Of a stretch of DNA of 64,000 bases, positions 9,725-18,241 are shown piece by piece. Made by a program: the position numbers and the translations under genes. Location: NCBI GenBank assembly GCA_016124945.1, contig WGMT01000031.1:160003-224002 (forward strand). The letters run 5' to 3'. Source of the DNA: a bacterium (GTDB taxonomy: Bacteria; Chloroflexota; Anaerolineae; Caldilineales; Caldilineaceae). Positions within the stretch are counted from its first letter, which is position 1; each line of letters starts with the position of its first letter. The notes beneath the pieces were generated by a model that was given only the letters and a program-made list of their open reading frames with translations, was not told where the DNA came from and made no database searches.

Positions 9725-11104
9725 ATGGAACGCAATTTTAAAGGAATTGAGCGGACACTCATCATATCCTTTTTCCTCAACATGGTGGCCACAAGCGCCA
9801 AACTTGGCGTGGGTCTGTGGACGGGCGCGCTCTCGTTGATCGCCGACGGCCTCGACACACTCTTCGACGGCCTGGCCAATGTGATTGGCGTTATCGCCGT
9901 GCGCATGGGTAGCCGTCCACCCGATGCGAATCACCCCTACGGGCATCGCAAATTCGAGACGATTGCCGCCATCTTTATCGCTACAATGCTCTTTATCACC
10001 GCCTGGGAGTTGGCCACCGGCGCCATTGGCCGCTTCATCGAAGGTAGTGAACCTGTTGTGAATATTTGGAGTGTACTGGCACTCGTCTTCGGCGGCACTG
10101 TTCAGGGATTGACCGGGCTTTGGGAATTGCGTCGCGGTCGGGCTTTGCAGAGTGAGATCCTGGTGGCGGATGCGCGGCACACCATTACAAGCTTGTATGT
10201 CAGCGCGGCCGTTTTGGTGGGGCTGGTGTTGGTATATTTGGGCTTTCCGTGGGCAGATCCACTGGTAGCGCTGCTGGTAGCAGGCGTGATTGCCAAGGTT
10301 GGTATAGAAACAGTATCTGAAAATGTACCTGCTTTGGTGGACCGAGCGCCGCTTACATCTGAAACGATCGGTTCGGTGGTGGCCGATGTGGAGGGCGTGG
10401 AAAGCTTTCATCGTGTGCGCAGCCGCGGCACCCTTGACAGCATCGCCGTAGACCTGCATGTGCGCGTGGACCCACGTCTCTCCGTCAACGCGGCCAACGC
10501 CATTGCCGACGAAGTCCGGCGCCGCCTGCTCGATCTCGACGGCGTAGACGATGTCACCGTACACCTAGAAGCACAACGTGGCCCTGAAAGTACGGCAGCG
10601 ATGCATCAAGCCGTAAAGCTTATCGCCGACGCAGAAGGGGTGACGCTGCATGAGTTTTGGCTGCAACACATCGACGGAAACATCGGCATGCACCTGCATG
10701 TAGGCGTCGATCCGAACCTGACGTTGGCTGAGGCGCACGCCCAGGTAGATCGGCTTGAGCAGACAATCCAAGAGCGCCTACCCGAAGTAGCATCGATTTA
10801 CAGCCACATTGAAACCGCTGTAGTGGAGATCCTACCCACGGCTCGTGTCACCCAAGGCTTACACGAACGCATTGAACAGGCCGTCATTGATGCCGCCGAA
10901 GAGGTCCCAGCCCTTAGCTATGCACACGAGATCCAGATTCATCAGGTGGAAGGACGGCTCTTCATCGCGGCAGAAGCCCTGGTCGACGGCAACCTCTCCG
11001 TCAGCGAGGCGCACGATCTCAGCACCCAAATGCAAGAGAGCATCCGCGCCCGTGTCCCCAATGTAGGGGAAGTGTTGGTACATTTAGAACCCAAAGGGGA
11101 GTAG
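9725..11104 (+). CDS. cation diffusion facilitator (CDF) transporter with three C-terminal dimerisation domains
   Basis: A 459-residue protein, clearly longer than the usual ~300. Residues 10-205 form the six-helix CDF membrane domain, with DTLFD (Asp44-x3-Asp48) in TM2 and the conserved DANHPYGHRKFE loop. In TM5 the usual H-x3-D reads HTITS (His152-x3-Ser156), so one expected metal ligand is replaced. Residues 215-459 contain three successive ferredoxin-like cytosolic (ZT_dimer-type) units, recognised by VDLHVRVDPRLSV, LHVGVDPNLTLAEAH and AALVDGNLSVSEAH-like segments, each followed by a V-x-V-H-x-E type strand. Proteins of this family export Zn, Fe, Mn or Co by proton antiport. The upstream in-frame ATG at 9689 adds an unlikely 12 residues. 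Confidence 0.85.
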   Translation: MERNFKGIERTLIISFFLNMVATSAKLGVGLWTGALSLIADGLDTLFDGLANVIGVIAVRMGSRPPDANHPYGHRKFETIAAIFIATMLFITAWELATGAIGRFIEGSEPVVNIWSVLALVFGGTVQGLTGLWELRRGRALQSEILVADARHTITSLYVSAAVLVGLVLVYLGFPWADPLVALLVAGVIAKVGIETVSENVPALVDRAPLTSETIGSVVADVEGVESFHRVRSRGTLDSIAVDLHVRVDPRLSVNAANAIADEVRRRLLDLDGVDDVTVHLEAQRGPESTAAMHQAVKLIADAEGVTLHEFWLQHIDGNIGMHLHVGVDPNLTLAEAHAQVDRLEQTIQERLPEVASIYSHIETAVVEILPTARVTQGLHERIEQAVIDAAEEVPALSYAHEIQIHQVEGRLFIAAEALVDGNLSVSEAHDLSTQMQESIRARVPNVGEVLVHLEPKGE

Positions 11105-11183
11105 AGAAGAAAAAGGGCGAAAAGCAGTAGCTCATAAGGAGTTAGTGCTGCAAACCGTAATTTCAGGATAAATACTAAACTTG

Positions 11184-11213
11184 TTCGCATTCCCAGATAA
11201 AGAATGTTATAAT
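11184..11213 (+). promoter_or_regulatory. strong extended -10 promoter, leaderless transcript
   Basis: TG-T-TATAAT (-10 box 11208-11213) with a weak -35 TTCGCA at 11184-11189 (18-base spacer). The ATG of the LysM gene begins at 11221, only seven bases after the -10 box, where transcription itself should start, so the mRNA is expected to be leaderless. Confidence 0.65.
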
Positions 11214-11220
11214 CTGCCCC

Positions 11221-12345
11221 ATGACACAAGAAGGCGTTTCGTCTCCCATTACGTCGGTGCGTCGCTGCCCGAACTGCGGCACACGTGTCGCCCAAAACGC
11301 AGATACATGCTATTTCTGTGGTCATGATCTGACCAAGGTCCCACGTACGCGCCGTCGGATTACGTGGATGGACCTGGCATTGGTCATCGCCCTGCTCGTT
11401 GTTGTCGTCGTTTGGTGGCGCATGGCAGGCACCACAGACCGGCCGGTCGTTGCTACGAATACCGAAACGCCGACGCAGATCCCCTTGCTTGCGACACAGG
11501 ATCTACAGGCTTTGGCCCCCGATTCTGAAGCGAATATAGCGGTGCCTGTTGTTACATCGGATCCACAGTTATCACCGCTAGAAGAGTTTACACTACCCAA
11601 CCCGCTTGTGGTGACGCATAAGGTGCAGGCAGGCGAGACGCTGCTTGGCATTGCAAGTATCTACGGTATCAGCGTAGACGAAGTAAAAGCGGCCAACAAT
11701 TTGCAAAACGAATTGATCCGCGCAGGCGATGATTTGGTTATCCCCATCCCCGAATCGGTAGCCGAAGCAAGTATTGAGCAAGTCGTTTCAACCGTCTTCA
11801 AGTATAAGGTGCAGTCGGGCGACACTGTGGTGTCCATTGCGATTCGCTTTGGCACTCAGGTAGAAAGCATCCTCGAAGCCAATCGATTGAGCGCCAGCGA
11901 CTTCATCCAGCCAGCACAGACGCTTCTGGTGCCGGTGGAGCAGGTGCCTTCGGCTGTGCTGGCATCGAGTGAAGCAGCACGCACGCTGGACCAGTCGACA
12001 CTGCCCACCTACGAAGCACCCCGACTCATTGGCCCTCAGAACACCGAGACACTGCCCGCAGCCGAACAGATCCTCTTCCGTTGGATCAGCGTTGATCTGC
12101 TTGCCCCCAACGAGTGGTATGTCCTACGTATCTGGCCGCTGGACGGTACACTTGATTTGCCGCCAACCATCTGGACGAAGACCAATAGCTATCGTCTGGG
12201 CACCGAATGGGCTCCTCCCAGTGGCCGCTCCGCCCGCTACGGCTGGCAGGTGACAGTGGTGCGTGTCCTCGCCGATGTAGGCGACGGACGCGAGATCCAG
12301 GCCGCCAGCGCCCCCAGCGAAGTAAGAACATTCACATGGCAGTGA
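11221..12345 (+). CDS. membrane-anchored zinc-ribbon and double LysM protein
   Basis: A 374-residue protein. Residues 14-35 form a zinc ribbon (CPNC at 16-19, CYFC at 30-33), residues 49-66 a transmembrane helix, and the rest is extracytoplasmic. Two LysM domains are visible: about 120-168 (THKVQAGETLLGIASIYGIS) and about 195-243 (YKVQSGDTVVSIAIRFGTQ), each ending in V-I-P-I-P or LLVPV. LysM binds GlcNAc-containing glycans such as peptidoglycan. The C-terminal 110 residues look like a beta-sandwich (ILFRWISVDLLAPNEWYVLRIW). It may tie a cytoplasmic process to the cell wall; the zinc ribbon at the cytoplasmic end is notable. Expressed from its own promoter, apparently without a 5' leader. Confidence 0.85.
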   Translation: MTQEGVSSPITSVRRCPNCGTRVAQNADTCYFCGHDLTKVPRTRRRITWMDLALVIALLVVVVVWWRMAGTTDRPVVATNTETPTQIPLLATQDLQALAPDSEANIAVPVVTSDPQLSPLEEFTLPNPLVVTHKVQAGETLLGIASIYGISVDEVKAANNLQNELIRAGDDLVIPIPESVAEASIEQVVSTVFKYKVQSGDTVVSIAIRFGTQVESILEANRLSASDFIQPAQTLLVPVEQVPSAVLASSEAARTLDQSTLPTYEAPRLIGPQNTETLPAAEQILFRWISVDLLAPNEWYVLRIWPLDGTLDLPPTIWTKTNSYRLGTEWAPPSGRSARYGWQVTVVRVLADVGDGREIQAASAPSEVRTFTWQ

Positions 12346-12368
12346 TGTAGCCATATACAAAGAACAAA

Positions 12369-12453
12369 ATAGAACGCGGATTGGGCGGATCGAGCGGATT
12401 CAGGCGGATTTCTACAGAAATATCCGTTAAGATCCGCCCAATCTGCGTTCTAT
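12369..12453. repeat. inverted repeat, GCGGAT family
   Basis: Left arm 12369-12391 and right arm 12431-12453 match at 22 of 23 positions as reverse complements (outer word AGAACGCGGATTG). The region between holds further GCGGAT words. The same family occurs at 24079-24166 and 27330-27426. It follows the LysM gene and may act as a transcription terminator although no T-run is present. Confidence 0.85.
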
Positions 12454-12475
12454 TCCGGGTGAATTGGCGGGTTTC

Positions 12476-12504
12476 TTGGCAATTTCCCCTGAAAATTGTA
12501 TAGT
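12476..12504 (+). promoter_or_regulatory. sigma-70-type promoter
   Basis: TTGGCA (12476-12481), a 17-base spacer and TATAGT (12499-12504). It would give a leader of about 130 bases before the isomerase gene at 12639; I see no riboswitch motif in that leader. Confidence 0.65.
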
Positions 12505-12638
12505 TTGTATGCGTAGTCCATGCAAGCTGAAGTCTTTAGCAAGGACCGCGGCACACGATACTACGCTTTACACACGACGCAACCCACATTCCACAAATTG
12601 ATCCGAAACATTTCATCATACGCTGCAAGGAGGCACGC

Positions 12639-13640
12639 ATGGGACGACCAGTTACCCTCTTCACCGGTCAATGGGCGGATTTGCCATTGGAAACGCTGGC
12701 CCAGAAAGTGAGCGAGTGGGGCTTCGACGGGCTGGAACTGGCCTGCTGGGGTGATCATTTCGAAGTGTCAAAGGCACTGGAAAGCGATTCCTATGTGCGC
12801 CAGAAGCGCGAACTGCTGGAAAAGTATGGCCTCAAGTGCTGGGCCATTAGCAATCACCTCGTAGGACAGGCGGTGAGCGATCCCATTGACATTCGCCACA
12901 AGGGAATCGTGCCGCCACATGTGTGGGGCGACGGCAAACCTGAAGGCGTGCAGGAACGCGCCGCCGAAGAGATGAAGAACACCGCCCGCGCCGCCAAACT
13001 CTTCGGCGTGGACATTGTCAACGGCTTCACAGGCAGCCCGGTCTGGCACAAGCTCTACTTCTTCCCCCCCACCAGCCAGGACGACATCGACGACGGCTAC
13101 GCATCCTTTGCGGCACAGTGGAAGCCGATTATGGACCTCTTCGACGAACAGGGCGTCAACTTCGGGCTGGAAGTCCACCCCACCGAGATCGCCTATGACA
13201 TTTACACGTCGCAGCGCACCCTGCATGCGTTGGACAATCACCCACGTTTCGGCTTCAACTTCGATCCCAGCCACCTGATCCACCAATTTATCGACCCGGT
13301 GGAATTTATCAACGCCTTTCCGGATCGTATCGTCCACGTCCACGTCAAAGACTCGAAGGTGCAGCTTAACGGGCGCAACAGCATCCTCTCGTCGCACCTC
13401 TCTTTCGGCGATCACCGCCGCGGTTGGGACTTCGTCTCCCCCGGTCATGGCGACGTGAAGTGGGATCCGATTGTGCGTGTCCTTAACCGCATCGGCTACA
13501 CAGGTCCTCTCTCCATCGAGTGGGAAGACAGCGGCATGGACCGCGAATTCGGTGCGCAGGAATCGCTGGCCTACATCCGCAAACAGGACTTCAGCCCGTC
13601 GAACGTGGCGTTTGATGCGGCGTTTGAGAAGAAGGAGTAG
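12639..13640 (+). CDS. sugar phosphate isomerase/epimerase-like TIM-barrel protein
   Basis: A 333-residue protein of the xylose isomerase-like TIM barrel group (AP endonuclease 2 superfamily). Metal-site elements are visible in order: [25 protein letters not shown] and [11 protein letters not shown], the Glu-Asp/His-His-Glu pattern of the family. It begins [21 protein letters not shown], with AGGAG eight to twelve bases before the ATG. The immediate downstream gene is a Gfo/Idh/MocA oxidoreductase, and this pair is common in inositol, glucoside or keto-sugar degradation. The exact substrate cannot be deduced. The stop codon is the first three bases of a heptad repeat. Confidence 0.85.
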   Translation: MGRPVTLFTGQWADLPLETLAQKVSEWGFDGLELACWGDHFEVSKALESDSYVRQKRELLEKYGLKCWAISNHLVGQAVSDPIDIRHKGIVPPHVWGDGKPEGVQERAAEEMKNTARAAKLFGVDIVNGFTGSPVWHKLYFFPPTSQDDIDDGYASFAAQWKPIMDLFDEQGVNFGLEVHPTEIAYDIYTSQRTLHALDNHPRFGFNFDPSHLIHQFIDPVEFINAFPDRIVHVHVKDSKVQLNGRNSILSSHLSFGDHRRGWDFVSPGHGDVKWDPIVRVLNRIGYTGPLSIEWEDSGMDREFGAQESLAYIRKQDFSPSNVAFDAAFEKKE

Positions 13641-13740
13641 TGCGTAGTGCGTAGTGCGTAGTGCGTAGTGCGTGATTTATCGACGAAATTGGTTCCCAAT
13701 TTGGAAATCACTTCGTCGACCAAATACGCACTACGCATTA
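13638..13740. repeat. TAGTGCG heptads in an inverted repeat
   Basis: Five perfect TAGTGCG units (13638-13672), the first containing the stop codon of the isomerase gene, are matched by the reverse-complement arm CGCACTACGCA (13727-13737). A nested inverted pair, ATCGACGAA (13679-13687) and TTCGTCGA (13712-13719), lies between. The same heptad recurs at 49479-49519. Confidence 0.9.
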
Positions 13741-13798
13741 TCGCTCCGCCAGTCCATACAGATTCCAGACAAATCCAACTTCCTAAGGAGAGACGCTT

Positions 13799-14992
13799 AT
13801 GGCCGGTTCCGGTGGTTTTACGTCGATGGCCGATGCGCGGGCCGCAGGGGACGCGCCTGAGGTCGGCATTGGCATGTTGGGCTATGCGTTTATGGGGAAA
13901 GCCCACAGCAACGCCTTTAAGAAGATCCCCTACATGATGTACCCGCCCGCCGCCATTCCCGCCTTGGTGGCGATTGCCGGGCGCAACGAGGAAGCAGTGG
14001 CCGAAGCAGCGCGACGCTACGGCTACGCCGGCTACTACACCGACTGGCGCGACATGCTGGCCGATGACCGCGTTCAGCTTTTCGACAACGGCGGCCCCAA
14101 CGACGCCCATGCAGAACCTTGCATTGCCGCCGCGGAAGCAGGCAAGCACGTCTTCTGTGAGAAGCCCCTTGCCCGCACCGCCGAGGAAGCCAAAACCATG
14201 CTCGACGCCGTACAAAAAGCCGGCGTCAAGCACATGGTGGCCTACAACTACCGCTTCGTCCCCGCCATTCGCCAGATCCGCAAGTTGATCGATTCGGGCC
14301 TGTTGGGGCAGATCTACCACTTCCGCGCCGTCTACCTGCAAGAGTGGATCATGCCCCACTACAACACGCCCATGATCTGGCGCTTGCAAAAGGAACATGC
14401 CGGCAGCGGCGCACTGGGTGATCTGGGATCGCATGTCATCGACCTGGGGCGCTACCTGGTGGGCGAGATTACCAGCGTCAGCGCGCAGACACGCACCTTC
14501 ATCAAGCAACGTCCTTGGGGCGACGGCACGATGGGCACCGTGGACGTAGACGACGCCTTCGCCGCCGTCGTGGAATTCGACAACGGCGCGCTGGGCACGG
14601 TGGAAGCCACCCGCTTTGCCGCCGGTCGTAAGAACGGCCAACGCATCGAAATCAACGCCGAAAAGGGCAGTATCGTCTTCAATTTAGAGCGCATGAACGA
14701 GTTGGATGTCTTCTGGGTCGACGAAGAACCGAAAGAGACGCAGGGTTTCCACAACGTGCTTGTCTCCGAAGGCTACCACCCCTGGTGGGAAAACTGGTGG
14801 CCGCAAGGACACATGATCGGCTGGGAGCACAGCTTCGTCCACGAGATCCATCACCTGCTTGACTGCATCGTCAACGACAAAGAAGTCTCCCCCATCGGCG
14901 CAGACTTCGAAGACGGCTACAAGAACGCCGTGATCTGTGATGCCATCTTGCAGTCCGCGGCAGAGCGGCGACAAATCGATGTGAAGTACTAG
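13799..14992 (+). CDS. Gfo/Idh/MocA-family NAD(P)-dependent oxidoreductase
   Basis: A 397-residue enzyme. The Rossmann start is VGIGMLGYAFMGKAHSNAF (near residue 22), followed by the family signature CEKPLARTAEEA around residue 120. The C-terminal alpha/beta domain contains the conserved GSGALGDLGSHVIDLGRYL, whose Asp and His take part in catalysis. It should oxidise or reduce a cyclic polyol or sugar with NAD(P). AAGGAG lies 11 bases before the ATG. It forms a probable catabolic pair with the upstream isomerase, separated only by the heptad repeat. Confidence 0.9.
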   Translation: MAGSGGFTSMADARAAGDAPEVGIGMLGYAFMGKAHSNAFKKIPYMMYPPAAIPALVAIAGRNEEAVAEAARRYGYAGYYTDWRDMLADDRVQLFDNGGPNDAHAEPCIAAAEAGKHVFCEKPLARTAEEAKTMLDAVQKAGVKHMVAYNYRFVPAIRQIRKLIDSGLLGQIYHFRAVYLQEWIMPHYNTPMIWRLQKEHAGSGALGDLGSHVIDLGRYLVGEITSVSAQTRTFIKQRPWGDGTMGTVDVDDAFAAVVEFDNGALGTVEATRFAAGRKNGQRIEINAEKGSIVFNLERMNELDVFWVDEEPKETQGFHNVLVSEGYHPWWENWWPQGHMIGWEHSFVHEIHHLLDCIVNDKEVSPIGADFEDGYKNAVICDAILQSAAERRQIDVKY

Positions 14993-15112
14993 ACGGACGA
15001 CGGACGACGGACGACGGACGACGGACGACGGACGACGGACGACGGACGACGGACGACGGACGACGGACGACGGACGACGGACGACGGACGACGGACGACG
15101 GACGACGAATGA
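14992..15112. repeat. ACGGACG heptad array
   Basis: About 17 head-to-tail copies of a 7-bp unit (GACGGAC in one phase) start immediately at the stop codon of the oxidoreductase gene. There is almost no variation between copies, so the array is recent or actively homogenised. Related heptads are at 22821-22841 and 34852-34930. Confidence 0.95.
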
Positions 15113-15156
15113 ATTGTCGGATGGTGTTTAGCTATTGTCCAATGTAGGATCGCAAA

Positions 15157-15189
15157 GTCCACGCGTCAACGGCTCCCTCCCCGCCTCAC
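15157..15189 (+). repeat. dispersed 33-bp repeat, copy 1
   Basis: Identical at 32 of 33 positions to the reverse complement of 36080-36112. The central CCCTCCCCGC pairs with GCGGGGAGGG at 15219-15228, so a stem with a ~30-base loop can form. Confidence 0.9.
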
Positions 15190-15243
15190 ACACTCCGCAC
15201 GGCAACAAACTTGATCGTTGCGGGGAGGGGTTTTCCACTTCAC

Positions 15244-15278
15244 AAAATGCGCCAACTCGAGTGGAGTTGGCGCATTTT
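15244..15278. terminator. perfect 15-bp hairpin
   Basis: AAAATGCGCCAACTC (15244-15258), a five-base loop, and its exact complement ending in TTTT (15264-15278). A symmetric A/T-flanked stem of this form can terminate transcription on both strands. It lies just before the vapBC promoter and would insulate it. Confidence 0.75.
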
Positions 15279-15283
15279 GATGC

Positions 15284-15312
15284 TTGACAGTGAGGAAAAA
15301 CAGTTGTACATT
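15284..15312 (+). promoter_or_regulatory. vapBC promoter
   Basis: Perfect -35 TTGACA (15284-15289), 17-base spacer, -10 TACATT (15307-15312). Downstream an imperfect 12-bp palindrome TGTGTATACGCA (near 15320-15331) is a candidate operator for the antitoxin, as toxin-antitoxin complexes usually bind their own promoter. Confidence 0.75.
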
Positions 15313-15353
15313 GCACGTGTGTATACGCAGTGTGTAACCCAAAGAGGCATCCT

Positions 15354-15647
15354 ATGAAACGCGTACAACTGATCCTCGAAGCATGGCAGCATGATTGGCT
15401 GGCCGTTGAAGCGGAAAAAAGCAACACCAGCATGTCGGCGCTGTTGCGCGATCTGCTGAGCGACGCTATTGAACGCCGCCAGGCCACCACCATCGCCGAA
15501 GACCCGATCTGGGGCATCATCGGCATGGCCGAAGGCCCTGACGACGGCGTCACCAGCGAGACGTTGGACGAGTTCCTCTATCGTACTGACTGGTCGGAAC
15601 GTGAATTACGAAGGGTGGCCGAAGATGGGCCGGACTTTGATCGTTGA
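15354..15647 (+). CDS. ribbon-helix-helix antitoxin (VapB-like)
   Basis: A 97-residue protein. Residues 1-40 (KRVQLILEAWQHDWLAVEA-type strand followed by SMSALLRDLLSDAI) fit the ribbon-helix-helix DNA-binding fold, and the acidic C-terminal half would wrap the toxin. The ATG at 15354 is chosen because AGAGG lies about eight bases upstream. It overlaps the downstream PIN-domain toxin gene by 23 bases, the usual arrangement of a VapBC module. The antitoxin neutralises the nuclease and represses the operon. Confidence 0.85.
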   Translation: MKRVQLILEAWQHDWLAVEAEKSNTSMSALLRDLLSDAIERRQATTIAEDPIWGIIGMAEGPDDGVTSETLDEFLYRTDWSERELRRVAEDGPDFDR

Positions 15648-16032
15648 TACGAGCGCGCTCTATGCGCTGGTGGATCGCAACGATCCAAACCATGCGGCGG
15701 CGGCGTCCTTTCTACGCGGCCTCACCGCACAGGACACGCTGCTGCTCTCCAATCACGTCTTCGACGAAGCGATGACGTTGGCGAAGGCGCGGTTGGGCGT
15801 TCACGTCGCCTTGCAGTTAGGGCTACGCTTGCGCAACAGTCGCATTATGCAAAGCGTCATCTTCGATGAAGGCATGGAGATGGCGCTCTGGCGTACCTTC
15901 AGCCAGTACAAAGACAAAGCGTGGAGCTACACCGACTGCGCGTCGTTGGTGCTGGCACAGGTGCGGGGGATTCAGGAAGCCTTCGCCTTTGACCATCACT
16001 TTGGGCAGATGGGATTGGTCAAAGTGCCGTGA
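15625..16032 (+). CDS. vapC: PIN-domain ribonuclease toxin (VapC-like)
   Basis: A 135-residue PIN domain. The acidic residues of the Mg-dependent RNase site are visible: Asp8 in LIVDTSALYALVD, Glu48 in NHVFDEAMT, Asp104 in SYTDCASLV and Asp123 in FAFDHHF. VapC toxins cleave tRNA or rRNA and stop growth when the antitoxin is lost. The start at 15625 lies inside the antitoxin gene; longer in-frame versions would begin with non-PIN sequence. Confidence 0.9.
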   Translation: MGRTLIVDTSALYALVDRNDPNHAAAASFLRGLTAQDTLLLSNHVFDEAMTLAKARLGVHVALQLGLRLRNSRIMQSVIFDEGMEMALWRTFSQYKDKAWSYTDCASLVLAQVRGIQEAFAFDHHFGQMGLVKVP

Positions 16033-16070
16033 TCTACACTCAAAAACAACCTCTCCAACAGGACAAACCC

Positions 16071-17180
16071 ATGAAAATCGAACGAATCGAACTGCGCCGC
16101 ATCGCGCTCCCCTACGTCTCCCGCTTCGAGACGAGCGGCTGGTATCACGACGGCAGCGATGCCATCATCGTGCGCGTGGACGCTGACGGTGTCACCGGCT
16201 GGGGCGAGTCCCCTGTGAGCGACGGCCCCTGGTACAACGAGGAAACCTACGAAACGGCATGGATGATGCAGAAGAAGTTCCTGGGGCCAATGCTCCTGGC
16301 CGCCGACATCACCGCGCCCGAAGACGTGAGTAAGATCTTCGCACGCGTGCGCGCCAACCGTATGGCCAAGTCCGGCCTTGAGTTCGCCGTATGGGATCTC
16401 TTTGCCCGCATGCAGAACGTGAGCCTGGCCAAACTGCTGGGCGGCACGCGGGATCGTGTGCAAGTCGGCGTTAGCGTCGGCATCAAAAAGGACATTCCCA
16501 CGCTCCTGGAAAGCATCGACGGCTACCTGGCCGAAGGCTACAAGCGCATCAAGATCAAGATCAAACCGGGCTGGGACATCGAACCGACTGCCGCCATCCG
16601 TGATCGTTGGCCCGATCTCATGTTGCAGGTCGACGGCAACAGCATCTATCACCTCTCCGATGCCGATCACCTGGCCGAGTTAGACGAGTTCAACCTGCTC
16701 CTCAACGAACAGCCGCTAGATCACGATGACATCTTCGATCACGCCAAGCTCAAGAAGATAATCCAGACGCCGCTCTGCCTGGACGAGAGCATCGTCTCCC
16801 CCGATCATGCACGATGGGCAATTGAACTGGACGCCTGCGACATCATCAACATCAAGCCGACGCGCATTGGTGGCCTGGCCGACGCCAAGAAGATCCACGA
16901 CATGGCGCAGGCGGCGGGTATCCCCGTCTGGCATGGCGGCATGCTTGAGACGGGCATCGGGCGCGCCATCAACGTGGCATTGGCGAGCTTGCCCAACTTC
17001 AGCCTGCCCAGCGACATCAGCGCCAACAATCGCTACTTTCACCGCGACATTGTGACCAATCCCTTCACCCTCAACGCGGACGGCACCCTCAGCGTCCCCA
17101 CCGGCATCGGCAGCGGGGCAGAGGTCGACGAGGCGTTCCTGGATGAGGTGACGGTGGATAAGATTGAGATGAGGGCATGA
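16071..17180 (+). CDS. menC: o-succinylbenzoate synthase / N-acylamino acid racemase-type enolase
   Basis: A 369-residue member of the muconate-lactonising subgroup of the enolase superfamily. The active site is complete: KIKIKP with Lys163 and Lys165, metal ligands Asp188 (QVDGN), Glu213 (LNEQP) and Asp238 (CLDES), and second base Lys262 (NIKPTRIGG). The C-terminal WHGGMLETGIGRA and PSDISANNRYFHRDI are characteristic of the OSBS/NSAR family. It either dehydrates SHCHC to o-succinylbenzoate in menaquinone synthesis or racemises N-acyl amino acids; the family does both and sequence alone does not decide. No other men genes are adjacent, which favours caution. AGGA precedes the ATG. Confidence 0.85.
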   Translation: MKIERIELRRIALPYVSRFETSGWYHDGSDAIIVRVDADGVTGWGESPVSDGPWYNEETYETAWMMQKKFLGPMLLAADITAPEDVSKIFARVRANRMAKSGLEFAVWDLFARMQNVSLAKLLGGTRDRVQVGVSVGIKKDIPTLLESIDGYLAEGYKRIKIKIKPGWDIEPTAAIRDRWPDLMLQVDGNSIYHLSDADHLAELDEFNLLLNEQPLDHDDIFDHAKLKKIIQTPLCLDESIVSPDHARWAIELDACDIINIKPTRIGGLADAKKIHDMAQAAGIPVWHGGMLETGIGRAINVALASLPNFSLPSDISANNRYFHRDIVTNPFTLNADGTLSVPTGIGSGAEVDEAFLDEVTVDKIEMRA

Positions 17181-17299
17181 TTCGGGATCCGTGATTCGTG
17201 ATTCGTGATTCGTGGGAAGAGGAAGTTGCCGTTTCACTTGGTAGAAAGTGCGCTCAAGCAATGGCGGCAACAGACTAAACCCACGGATCACGGATCACG
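17181..17299. repeat. TGATTCG heptads in an inverted repeat
   Basis: Starting at the stop codon of the preceding gene, units GTGATTC (7 bp) repeat four times (up to about 17215). The opposite arm CCACGGATCACGGATCACG lies at 17281-17299. The central 65 bases are unrelated. Confidence 0.85.
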
Positions 17300-17341
17300 T
17301 TTCGCCTGAATCCCATTCAACAAACTTCACCCCGAATCTTC

Positions 17342-18133
17342 GTGAGCAAAACCATGTCCTCTACCGAACCCGTTTTCATTGGCATTGATCTGGCCTGGGG
17401 CGAGCGCAATCCAAGCGGCGGCGCAGTGATCCGCGATGGGCGGTTGGTGGAAATTCGCGGGGATCTGACCAGCCTGGAGTCGATTGTGGATTTTGTGGCG
17501 GCGCAATTGGGGCCGACGACGGGGGCAGTGGTGGCGGTGGACGCGCCGTTGCGCGTGCCCAACGCCACGGGGATTCGTCCTTGTGAGCGGGCGTTGAACG
17601 CGGATTGGGCGCGCTTTCAGGCGGGGGCGCACCCGGCCAACCGCAGATTGCTGGCACGCAATGGCGCGGTGCGTGGGGAACAGTTGGTGGAAATGCTGGT
17701 GCGCCGCCTGCGCTTTACCGAAGCGACCACCGTCCCCAAACGGTCGCCGGATCGGCTGGTCTGTGAGATCTATCCGCACCCGGCGCATGTGAGTCTGTTT
17801 GGGCTGGAGAAGACGCTCAAGTACAAGCGCGGCAGCGTGGACGAACGGCGGCAGGCGCTTTCGGACTATGCGCAACATCTGCGGTCGCTACGCAAAGCAA
17901 AGCCCTCGCTAAAGAAGACCAAAGCCCTCCTCGAACAGACCGATGTCACCGCGCTGCGAGGACGTGCGTTGAAAGCCTTTGAGGATCAACTCGACGCCCT
18001 CGCCTGCGCTTACATCGCCTACTACCTCTGGTGGCATGGCCCCCGCCACGCGCGGACCTACGGCACCCTAGCCGAAGGACACATCATCGTGCCGGTGACG
18101 CCGCAGATGTCCACGCGCATGATGGCTTTATAG
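17342..18133 (+). CDS. DUF429 family protein (predicted RNase H-like nuclease)
   Basis: A 263-residue protein beginning at GTG (17342) or ATG (17354). The N-terminal FIGIDLAWGERNPSGGAV and later VAVDAPLRVPNATGIRPCE are the two Asp-containing strands typical of DUF429 proteins, and the C-terminal DALACAYIAYYLWW supplies a third Asp. The fold is thought to be RNase H-like; the biological role is not established. No obvious operon partner. Confidence 0.8.
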   Translation: MSKTMSSTEPVFIGIDLAWGERNPSGGAVIRDGRLVEIRGDLTSLESIVDFVAAQLGPTTGAVVAVDAPLRVPNATGIRPCERALNADWARFQAGAHPANRRLLARNGAVRGEQLVEMLVRRLRFTEATTVPKRSPDRLVCEIYPHPAHVSLFGLEKTLKYKRGSVDERRQALSDYAQHLRSLRKAKPSLKKTKALLEQTDVTALRGRALKAFEDQLDALACAYIAYYLWWHGPRHARTYGTLAEGHIIVPVTPQMSTRMMAL

Positions 18134-18241
18134 ATTCTTCGTTCAATGCTCTTTCCAAGAGTGGTTTGCCAATACACCAGACACCGACGACGCCACTCGG
18201 CGACAATGATGCGTGAAGCGCCCGGAATGTAGTTCTGCGTT

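Larger units (their letters stand above)
15113..15353. other. intergenic region before vapBC
   Basis: Apart from the dispersed repeat (15157-15189), its partner arm GCGGGGAGGG (15219-15228), a perfect hairpin and a promoter listed separately, I see no gene here. Confidence 0.5.

Noticed and set aside
9563..10564. Minus-strand frame opposite the CDF gene
   Set aside because: Overlaps conserved CDF coding sequence completely; no domain visible.
14992..15112. Repeat array considered as a CRISPR
   Set aside because: Unit is 7 bp without spacers; no cas genes.
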